Below are positions 55,556 through 64,000 of a DNA stretch of 64,000 bases, piece after piece (positions within the stretch are counted from its first letter, which is position 1; the number at the start of each line of letters is the position of its first letter). The notes under the pieces were generated by a model. The model had not been told where the DNA came from. It worked only from the letters and a program-made list of their open reading frames with translations, and ran no database searches. The stretch is taken from positions 22,158,066 to 22,222,065 of the forward strand of contig NC_012872.2 in NCBI RefSeq assembly GCF_000003195.3, in the 5' to 3' direction. Made by a program: the position numbers and the translations under genes. This DNA is from Sorghum bicolor (lineage: Eukaryota > Streptophyta > Magnoliopsida > Poales > Poaceae).

Positions 55556-56150
55556 AGGGAAATCTCGTCCCGAGATTTTGGGTTACTAACCATTTCTTGT
55601 GAAATTTTGGATAAACTGTTTTTAAGTAATCTTCTGTTTCCCAAGTGGCATCCCTATCGTCATGATGACTCCACACCACCTTGTATGTTCGAACAACTCT
55701 GTTTCGGGTTACTCGCTCCTTGGTATCCACAATTCCCACTGGCTGCTCTTTATATTCCAAGTCCGCTTTTATCTTGATTCCTCGAGGTTCGATTCTTTGC
55801 TCCGGCACCTTCAAACATTTCCGTAGTTGCGACACATGGAAGACCGGAAAGATTGAGCTCATCTCCTCAGGTAACTGAACCTTGTAGGCCACTGGGCCTT
55901 TCCTTTCTAGCACTTGGTATGGTCCCACATATCTGGGTGCAAGCTTGCTTCGAACTCGGAAACGTTGAACTTTCTTCATTGGCGTAACCTTGAGATACAC
56001 ATAGTCACCTACTTTGAACTCAAGCGGCCTTCTCCTCTTGTCAGCATAACTCTTCTCCCGTGATTGCGCTGCTTGCATATGTTGCTGTATAATCTGCACC
56101 TTTTTCTCGGCATCATTCACAAAGTCGATACCATAGTATCTTCTTTCCCT
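55554..56150 (-). pseudogene. Integrase C-terminus and chromodomain of C-right
   Basis: The frame reads NDAEKKVQIIQQHMQAAQSR, KSYADKRRRPLEFKVGDYVYLKV (post-core integrase), PRYVGPYQVLERKGPVAY and FHVSQLRKCL, then a chromodomain with RTYKVVWSHHDDRDATWETEDYL. Chromodomains direct integration to heterochromatin in this clade. It is open to its TAA at 55554. The part before about 56150 is missing: the frame begins directly after gag sequence, at the deletion joint. The integrase catalytic core is gone. Confidence 0.88.
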
Positions 56151-56649
56151 GAGTTAACTGCATGAACCCAGTGTGCTTCATCTCCATAACACCAGGAGGT
56201 ATAAAATGCCCCTTAAAAGCTTCACGGAAAAGATTCTAGTCAAGCACAGTATTATCTGGGAGAGCCTCCCGATACTGATTCCACCAAATGCCTGCCGGTC
56301 CCTGCAGTTGGTAAGCTGCATACTCGGCCTTCAAACCCTCGGTCAGCCAAAGCAAGCAGAACTTTTGTTCCACCGTGTTCAGCCACTCCTCAGCTTGAAG
56401 GGGTTCTTCAGCCTCTCTGAAAGATGGGGGCTTCTTATCCATGAAATCCTTGAAGCTACTGTACGGATTAGGTGCTGGCCCACCCGGTGCATTCTGACCA
56501 CCCTGGTTTGCCATCCGGTTGATGGTTTCAGTAAGCATCCTCTGATTTTCCACCATCATTTGCATCAGCTCAGCTGGATTTGGTGGTGGAGGAGGAGGGG
56601 GTGGGTTCATGTTCGCACGCTGTTCCGCACCTCGAGTGCCACGAGACAT
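56151..56649 (-). pseudogene. Gag of C-right, truncated by deletion
   Basis: It begins MSRGTRGAEQRANMNPPPPP at 56649, then LMQMMVENQRMLTETINRM and the retrotransposon Gag domain (FREAEEPLQAEEWLNTVEQKF, GPAGIWWNQYREAL). A TAG at 56236 interrupts it; the frame goes on with LFREAFKGHF and IPPGVMEMKHTGFMQLTQG to about 56151, where the deletion joins it to the integrase tail. The zinc knuckle is lost. Confidence 0.85.
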
Positions 56650-57017
56650 CTATAAAGACACAGTCAGTGAGCATTGATGATGACAAGAATTGTCGTAGAA
56701 TAACTTATATTCATGCCTGAAAGTATTCGTTAGAATAACTTTACAGAAAAAGGCACAATAATTCGATTCCACAAAACAACATCACCAATCCAACACATGA
56801 CACAGATATCCGCAATATGCACCACAACGGAAAAACATCGTCATATCGGATCAAACATGATTAAACTTAAACAACATCAGGTCCATAAAGTTGTTACACC
56901 ATCTGAGTACGTGACATGAGTCAGAGATCAAGGTTCCAGATTACAACATGATTACAAAAGCACCACTACTGAAAATCATGCTACAAAAGATCTCCACAAA
57001 CAACTACCAACTACCCA
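56650..57017 (-). other. Spacer between upstream ORF and gag of C-right
   Basis: AT-rich noncoding sequence between the upstream ORF and gag. No gene is seen. Distinct initiation or splicing for gag is possible but not visible. Confidence 0.5.
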
Positions 57018-58096
57018 CTACACTCCCGGCTCATCGTCCGAGTCAGCGTCGAAGATTGCCTCTCCATCCTCGTCGCTAACCGGCTCAAGCTCCTCGTCCT
57101 CCACGTCGTCGTGCAAAGGTGGTGCAGCCGCGGCAGGTCCATCTGCCTCCATACCGTCATCATCGGCCACGATCACCTGAGGCCCCACCTCGGGATACAT
57201 GGGTACAGGGCGAGGAATAGGGTGTAGCAAGTTGTTGAGATGGTGAATCTCCACAAGACCAGCCTCAATCTGATCTTGCAGATAGTTCTCCCGCTCAAGG
57301 GACTGGATTCGGTGCATCTCCCAAGCCCGCCGCCTGTTCTCCGACACACGGAGCGCAGTATCCCTCTCACGAGTGATCTGCGCCAAACGCTCCTGCACTG
57401 TCTCCCTCTCTCTAGCTGACTGACTCATCTGATCCTGCTTATGATCTCTCTCCCTAATGGCCTTCACCCACTGCTGCCTACGGTACTCCGCAATGTCTTC
57501 CCAGTCATTGCGGTCCTTTTGAGCCTGCTCCAGGAGTTTAGCTTGCCTGCAAAACTTGCGAGCATGCTTTTCAGCCTTCAGTTGCATCTCCTGAGCCTGG
57601 CGAACAGCCACCATCACCTGGGCATAGGTGTCCTCTCGCTGACTGAACAGCTTGAGCACAGCCATCATAGCACTCATAGCAGAACTGGAACTCTCAGCTC
57701 GCTCTCCTCTACCTCGGACCAACGCACAACCATCAGCCTGCTTCCACTCCGCTGCTGCTGGGTTAGCACGGGGAATGGAGGCCGCTGGCCCTCCTGTCAG
57801 CTCATCACCAAACTTCTGACAGATGTTGAGCAGCATAGCATGGGCTGCAACCTGAGCTGCTTCCCATAGAGTCTGCCCATCAGAGTTGCAGTTCCACCCT
57901 GTCCATGCAGGCCTGCCCGCATGTGGTGGGTCAACCCCTTGCACAGCGAACCACTACACGTCATATCCACCTCCCACCAGGAATACTGAGGTGGCTCAGT
58001 ATACCCTACAGACTGTAGCACCCTCCAGAGCAAAGTAGGAGTGCCAAACTCGCTCAAGAAGGTGTCACTGGGGCGAGGTGAAGCGGGCACGTCCAT
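57018..58096 (-). pseudogene. Upstream coiled-coil ORF of C-right, one frameshift and one stop
   Basis: A start MDVPASPRPSDTFLSEFG at 58096 gives about 40 codons, then the frame shifts near 57980 and a TAG follows at about 57955. From 57944 the frame is open to TAG 57018: TLWEAAQVAAHAMLLNICQKF, a long charged coiled coil (about residues 100-230, for example AEKHARKFCRQAKLLEQAQ and ITRERDTALRVSENRRRAWE) and an acidic end EDGEAIFDADSDDEPGV. It lies before gag on the same strand. I do not recognise a known Gag or Pol domain. It may be a family-specific accessory protein. Confidence 0.6.
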
Positions 58097-58376
58097 CTAT
58101 GGAAAGAAATAACCATGGGTAAGAGAGGATTAATTTAACCAATATTTATTTACTTAAAAGGGATGACATTGTAAGGGAAGGAGTAGACAGAATATATGTA
58201 TGAATGCGACATGATGCATGCACGAACCGTACGTCCTCACAAACTTAGAAAATTAATATTCTAACGGATATACGGTGGCATACATTCGTCTATCAATACG
58301 ATAACTATCGATTTACACGTGCGCTGTTAGAGTACCTGCAGAAAACCTCATTGCAGCCCAACAGTTCCCAATATAT
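58097..58376 (-). other. Leader portion of C-right next to A3
   Basis: Noncoding sequence upstream of the ORF start at 58096. A3 is inserted after TATAT (58372-58376). Nothing else is recognisable. Confidence 0.5.
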
Positions 58377-59608
58377 TGTTGATATTTGGTAACGCAATTA
58401 GAAAATGATCCGCAAGCGCACGGATATCGGTGAGCATTTCACCCGGGAGGTTTTCCAGAGTATCGTATTTATATTTTTACCACTGGGAGAAAGGGTGCAT
58501 CTGACTAACCAAATCTATTGCTACTATCCCTTTAGGCTACAAAGAATATCTCTCGATGTGAGTGATGTATAGAGAAGACTGCAACCGTAGTCTCGTTCCA
58601 ACCTTGGTAAGGATGATCTACTGTTCTATTGGGGAGGCTCACGGAATCTAGACAACACAAAGGATGTTCGACCCGCACCTATAAACCTACCCGTCCTGCT
58701 AACGAGATGTGATCTGCAAAGGTAACTCGGAAATGTCACGTTCCTCGCTACTACCACGGTCCAGCTAGTCAGGGGATATCTATGAGTACCCTAGCCTAAA
58801 CACCACGTTTACGCTAACAAGTGATTACTCTAATACTCAACCGGAAGAGGATTAAAGTAAACTCATAAACCAAAGAACAATAAAACAAGAACTTACTAGT
58901 AATAGAAGTCGAATTACTGAAGAATCTTAGAAGCAAGCCTCGGGTTAGGAGACTTGATCCCGTAGGTACAACTCGGAGTAGACACCGACAGGCCGGCCTT
59001 CCTCCGATCTACACCTCCACTCTATCTCTCTCAATCTAGTAGAAACTAGAAGATCTATTTCTACTTTACATTGGTTGCTAAGCCTAAAAAGAAATATTAT
59101 TTAGAGAAGAGGTTTCCTTCGAGGGCACCCCTCAATCTCTATGATAATTTCTTGTCTCCTCCAGGGGCCAGAGGGGGACTCCTTATATAGTCCTCCCCTT
59201 CTATGTGTTTTTGGGTCGATAGGCGAGGTGGTACTATGTTATTCTGGATCCAATAGGTCAGTGGAACATCGTGTGCGAAGAGAGTCCGGAACGGAGTCCA
59301 GAGGGGGGCGGGCGCCCAGGTCCTCAGGGCGGGCGCCCTGGGCCTGGCCCCTTTCGGGCTCCGCTTCCTTCCCGTGGCTTCTGGAGTCTTCTAGATGGTA
59401 GAAAATTGCGCGGTGCGTTGATATCTCTATGTAATCCTGACATGTGGGCCTTTCTTCCTTATTTCCTGATAACCCCCTGCAAAAATAGACAAACACCAAA
59501 ACTCGTGGAATTCTGTCAGATAAAACCCTAAGTCTAGATGTTGATTTCATTTGGATCCTTTTCTTTGTTTATTTGATAATTAAATTTGATACTTAAGGAC
59601 CGTCAACA
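58377..59608 (-). repeat. 3' LTR of A3 (1232 bp)
   Basis: On the plus strand TGTTGATATTTGG to CCGTCAACA. The TATA element appears as CTTATATAG near 59182 and may be weakened. Two GGGCGGGCGCCC words lie at about 59308-59333. The polypurine tract (plus ACTCCCCCAAGCTTACC) follows at 59609. Confidence 0.9.
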
Positions 59609-61682
59609 AACTCCCCCAAGCTTACCTCTTGCTCGTCCCTGAGCAAGGATGAACTCAAGAGTTTCTGCAGTGGTTTCATATCTTAGAAGTACACACGCAT
59701 TTAAGCAAGATCTCATCTCTGAGTTAGAATAAACTGTTAAGACTTAAAACTTACTTACTTTACCTACACCATAGGACTTGTAACCGTCACTTCTGTCTTG
59801 AGTGGTTAAAAGATAGAACAGTCTAGCCAAGTGCCATGTCTCTTATTCTTGATCAGCTATAGCTCTGGGGTTTTTTGCAGATTTTCAAATAAAACTCAGA
59901 AATTCCTTGTATGATTCTCTCAAGTCTCTCTTTTGTGGTATTTTTGGATCCTTACCAAGGCAGTGATGGTATATGCCTTCTCTCAAAATATGTAGTATTT
60001 GTGGTATGAAGCATAGTGTCATTGTCTTCTCTCTCACCCTACTCTAATAAGGCTTTAATATCTGAAGCTCATAGGTGGGAGATAAAGTATACATACTTAC
60101 AAGACATTTATTGAATAGTCAAACCATGGATCCAAAGAAACAAATCAATAAGCCAAATCAAGATGTGCATGTGTGGCGAATGAATGGTGTATGTTGATGA
60201 TGGTGATAACAATGGTGGTGGAAGCCTAATTCTACTTTGCTCTTTGAGGGGATACATACCTTCCTTGCTTTTGAAACTTTATGAGGAGAATGAGATGCTC
60301 TTCTTTTTCTTTTCTTTCGAGGTTCCGAGCACTTGCTCCTTTTTATTTCCTCGTATCTTTTATTTTCTTTTTCTCTTTTTTTTAGAGCATTCATCTCTTG
60401 AGATAATATATCAAGTGGTAGTAACAAGATAACTTGAGCATTTATTTCACCAGGGGAAACGGAAATATTTTTGGTTATTCTCTCCCGGATTAGGAGTAGA
60501 ATACTTTTAGGTGGTTTTGGAGATGGAAATGAGTGGATATATGTGGATGGTACTTCCGGAGTAGAAGTAGCATGTATGAGTGAACGTGCAAGTGAATCTT
60601 GATTTAACCACATGACAAGCTCCTAAGGGTCTACACAGTTTGACCACACTCAATGCTCATAAGCAGTAAATAGTAAATATGTGGCTCAAGGTCTAGCAAG
60701 CATGTATATATGGCTGTGGTAGGAATTTAAACTCTCATCATACAGGAACTCATCATGCAACATTTTAAAGATTTTCAAAGATAAAATTCTCCAGAATTCT
60801 AGCATCTCTAGGAACAAATAAACAGCAGCTCAACCTTCCCATATCGTATCCGTTAACAACTTAGACTTCAGATCAAGTTTTCATCCCATAAGTTTAGGTC
60901 TAGAGCAAGCCTTAAATTATAATAGTTATATCTAAACTTGAGAGAGAACTTCAAATTTGCAAATTAGGCAGAGCAACTATTCATCATATCCATGCTTAAG
61001 TTTTATTAGATATAGATTAGCATAGCCACTTTATTTATTTATTAAACACACTAAGCAAAATATATATAAGCATAAAATCTTTATTTGGTTTTTTATAGTT
61101 ATGTGTATTTATATTCTAATATAGTATAAGTATAAAGATAGATAGAAATACTTATCGAGATAAATGGGGTGCTCTCCCCCAAGCTGGATTTTGACGTAAT
61201 TTCTCTTGATGTAGCTAGCAGGTGGCAGAGGTGTGTTTGAAAGTCAGCAGTATTTTGACAGCGATTAGAATGTCCTCCGTCTGCTAGTCTTCTTGATTCT
61301 TAAATTATGTGGAGCTCAAATAGACAACAAATCTTGTGGAACTGATTAAGTGTTAGCATAAATATCTAGCCTTTATCATGTTGAGGCTCCTTAATAAATA
61401 TTACTCCCTGTTTTTATATTTTTGTTTTTATAAAGCAGAAAAATATTTATTTTATTTTTTTGCCACCACAGTGAATGTACTTATGGGTTTTATGCCACTC
61501 GTCTACTCACATGGGGCTTACAGTTTTTTTTTCACATTTTTATTTTCTTTCTAGGATGATACGAACATGATTAACTAAGTAAACTATTTGAAATAATTAA
61601 AAGGGAAAGGATAACTACCAAGTTTACCTCTTGGCAAGGCGTTCGGTGTTTTTAAGTCCTCCGAGCGGGACTCTCCATTTTC
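59609..61682 (-). other. 3' noncoding region of A3
   Basis: It matches A2 30796-32978 along its length. A second polypurine-like site lies at about 61184-61198 (plus CTCTCCCCCAAGCT). No gene is supported; the 151-aa frame at 60158-60613 is not kept in A2. Confidence 0.65.
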
Positions 61683-62390
61683 TTAATCGTCCTGGGATTC
61701 GCTGGATGACGTAGTCGGTGATTCCGGTGGCGCCTCCTCTTCGTGTGTAACTATATTCTCTCTCCACACCTGACTCGGTGCTATGGTCTCCTCAGGACAG
61801 TTATGTTCAAGTGGTATGTCTTCAGTCCTTATCACTTCTCCTTCGTAGTCTACCCATCCGTCCTCGATGATTTGCCTCCTCTGGTTGCGGTTGCGATGTC
61901 TTCTTCTTGTCCTGACCTGCTTAGAGTCTTCAACTATATAGTTAGGGTCAGTAAAACAGCGGCATACCTTCTCAGAGGAGAAGTGTATGTGGACTTCTCC
62001 GGTTCCAATATAGATGATGGCTTTGATAGTGCTGAGGAACTGTCTTCCAAGGATGGTGGGTGGATCATATTCATCTTCTCCCATGTCAATAACTTGCAAG
62101 TCATCTATAGCTGAATGTATATTGGTTGTAGGGGCATGGTTTCATGCAGGAGCTGATAAGTGACTACGGCCATTATGTTGACGTCAGATCCGGTGTCGTA
62201 GAGTGTCTTCTGAAAAGAGTATCTGTTGACTGTGCACTCAATGCTTAGAACACCAGGGTCGTCCTTCTTGATCAAGAAAGGTGACTTGAGTCGACGATCT
62301 TGACCTCCTTGAACTGCAGTGACCATCTTAGCTGACTCGGTCCACATTTGCTTGTTCCTGTTCCTCCTGTTGGTCCTCTTCCTTGGTTCA
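61683..62390 (-). pseudogene. Second protease domain (PR2) of A3
   Basis: On the minus strand NRYSFQKTLYDTGSDVNIMAVV has the DTGS active site at about 62190. The frame stops at 62105 after YIQL, and the other frame continues with PTILGRQFLSTIKAIIY and the acidic end SSSESQDD at 61683. The stop and shift are at the same place as in A2. Confidence 0.75.
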
Positions 62391-62880
62391 TGTCGGGGTT
62401 GCTCTGAAGTTTGTGTAGTCTTGTTCTTGAAGGAAAGTCTCCTTCTTCCCCTTGATGTAGAGACTGATCTTGGCAGCATTAGCGTAGATGACAACTCTAG
62501 TGTTTAGGAATGGCCTCCCTAAGATGATGGGTGCCCTCTCCTCAGTACCAGTCTCTATCACCATGAAGTCTGCTAGAGCATACAAGGTACCAACTCGGAC
62601 GTAGAGGTTCTTCAATATTTCCTTTGGGAAACTGAGTGTCCGATCTTCAACCCTGGGCATAATGTTGACGCTGGAGCCAAAGTCGCAGAGTGCTTCTGGG
62701 AAGTCCACTGTGCCGATGGAGATCGGGATGACGGGGCGTCCTAGATCACCTCTCTGAGTAATTAGGCCTCTGTTGATTCCAACCTTGATGTTGTTGAGGA
62801 CGGTTGTAGTAATAGTTGTTATTGTTGTTGATGTAGTTCACGTCCTCAAGCATCTTAGGGCAGTGATTGCCTGGGCGTCC
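62388..62880 (-). pseudogene. Gag tail and first protease domain (PR1) of A3
   Basis: PR1 reads MDFPEALCDFGSSVNIMP and ERAPIILGRPFLNT, ending at TGA 62388 as in A2. Upstream, NHCPKMLEDVNY and QGWNQQRPNY give the Gag tail. PR1 again has DFGS rather than DTGS or DSGA. Confidence 0.75.
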
Positions 62881-64000
62881 AGTATCTCCAGTGTGTTTGT
62901 GCTCGTAGATCCTAGTTCTTCACTTGGTGGAATCTGGGAGTTGTAAAACTCCTTCATATTATGCTCGAAGTGTTCCTGCTCATAGAGACAAGGTAGAGAT
63001 CAAGTGCATGGGCCCTGTTGGTGGAAAACACCAACAAAACCAAAAGTGTATTTGTTCTTCTCTAACCTTAAGCATAGTGAGCAAGACAAAGTTGATGGAT
63101 CATGAGTGTAGCATTTAAAACATTTGTTAGATCAGATTGCTCAACCTAATGGAAAGATAATCTATCTATATTTATGTTTTGTTTATATCTTCCAAAGATT
63201 GCATGTGCAATACTTTAGCTTATATGATTAGGAGTGTGGGGTCACGAAGGTAGTACTAAGAACAAATATTAAAAGACTAAACATGTTGAATTAATTGAGT
63301 TGGTTAATTTGGAGTTATAAATCATACATGTTTGTCTCTTTATTTATGTGAATGCCAGAACCAAGGAGGAGCTTATAAAAGTGTTAGTCAAGTACCTTAA
63401 GATGTTACCTTACTTGAAGAGTGATGGTACAGTATCACCTTGTGGAAGCTTTCCTTTCTTAGCGGTTGTGCATCGTGTTTGTGGCACCCTCCATGAATCA
63501 TCTCTTATGAGCTACGTCTTTCTTGTGCAAATTGTTAAACTTCATGTGTCACTTTCTTCATCTCTAATGAGTTTGCATCTCAGGACTTCCCAGGTTGATA
63601 GTGAAAGTTTTCCTACAGGAGTTAGTCCAACAAAATATACCAATATCTACTCAAGCAGTTTTTAATTCAGTAACCAAACTAGACTCCATGTCTAATCAGA
63701 TTAAGGAAGGCTATTTAACCTAAGCACCACGCTTAATTTAAATGCCAATGGAAGTGTGACCAGTACTTCCAAACTAACACTTACTAGGATAAACAAAGGT
63801 AGCATGATGGCTTTTATAGAGATCTACTCGAGTGGAGATGAAGTAGTGTGATTAGTATTTAACAAATTGAGCATGTCTCAAAGGTAAGGACAACCAACAT
63901 AGCAACATGGCAAAGGATGTTTTATGTAAAGTACTCCCCCAAGCTTGAATTTTGCAAAATTCAAGATTGGATGAATTTAATTTAATGTTGCATGATGATT
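62881..64000 (-). other. Central noncoding region of A3
   Basis: It corresponds to A2 28480-29600. The perfect 22-bp palindrome at 63944-63965 adjoins plus-strand GTACTCCCCCAAGC, the complement of the polypurine-like site. Small frames at 62924-63118 and 63348-63665 have antisense counterparts in A2 but no known domain. Confidence 0.6.

Larger units (their letters stand above)
51583..64000 (-). mobile_element. Chromovirus C-right (Tekay-like), internally deleted, split by A3
   Basis: On the minus strand C-right has an upstream coiled-coil ORF, gag, and directly after it the integrase C-terminus with chromodomain, then the 3' LTR. Protease, RT, RNase H and the integrase core are deleted. Element A3 is inserted in its 5' part at 58377. 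Its 5' LTR is beyond the window. It lies in the LTR of a same-family element, C-left, in the same orientation. Confidence 0.75.
58377..64000 (-). mobile_element. A-type element A3, 5' end beyond the window
   Basis: A3 lies on the minus strand: 3' LTR 58377-59608, 3' noncoding region, PR2, PR1, Gag tail, central region with the 22-bp palindrome at 63944-63965. The primer site, the 308-aa ORF and the 5' LTR would lie right of 64000. It closely matches A2, including the same frame breaks in the protease region. In the visible part there is no RT or integrase. Confidence 0.88.

Noticed and set aside
60158..60613. 151-aa minus-strand frame in A3
   Set aside because: Not kept in A2 at the equivalent place and rich in simple sequence.
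61743..62114. 123-aa frame opposite the A3 protease, also found in A2 at 30364-30735
   Set aside because: It mirrors PR2 on the other strand; shared only because the underlying sequence is conserved.

Overview
This 64 kb window is a block of nested LTR retrotransposons from a plant nuclear genome. I see no host gene, tRNA, rRNA or CRISPR. The families present (Ty1/copia with UBN2-type Gag, a Tekay-like chromovirus, Tat/Retand-like Ty3/gypsy with antisense plant-mobile-domain genes, and an Athila-like family primed by tRNA-Asp) suggest a grass, probably a panicoid such as sugarcane, sorghum or Miscanthus. The species is inference. One assembly gap of 100 N lies at 26093-26192.

Layout. 1-2909: 5' end of a minus-strand copia element F (Gag, PBS, 1.9 kb LTR), whose LTR abuts a Ty3/gypsy LTR fragment (2910-5717). 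5718-7378: a minus-strand gypsy remnant. 7380-8690: 3' end and LTR of an A-type element (A'). 8691-13573 plus 20570-~21191: copia element E, whose RT-RNase H block is inverted in place and whose 3' LTR is split by a complete A-type element (A1, minus, 13574-20569). ~21192-22929 plus 43314-45367: parts of an old minus-strand Tat element D that carries two antisense (plus-strand) intron-containing genes. Element B (22930-43313, TSD CCTTC on both sides) is a complete Tat/Retand-like element inserted into D between a TATA box and the start codon of D's second antisense gene. B itself is split by a young A-type element (A2, ~26.1-34.2 kb). 45368-48549: a second, decayed B-like element (B') with 5' LTR and gag, cut by another A-type LTR (A4, 48550-49509). 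49510-58376: two nested Tekay-like LTR/element copies (C-left, C-right). 58377-64000: another A-type element (A3, minus) running off the end.

How it works together. B supplies Gag, protease, RT, two RNase H domains and integrase on the plus strand, and a convergent six-exon gene encoding a plant mobile domain plus coiled coil on the minus strand. D has the same arrangement mirrored, with an extra antisense gene. The A family carries an unfamiliar 308-aa ORF, a Gag tail and one or two protease domains but no RT or integrase in the copies that can be followed, so it probably moves in trans. The most interesting signals are the antisense gene cargo of the Tat elements, repeated hairpins between the convergent gene ends, the protease-only A family with inherited frame breaks and a conserved perfect palindrome, and the CCGAT/ATCGG saturation of the B family. 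Percentages and counts given are by eye.
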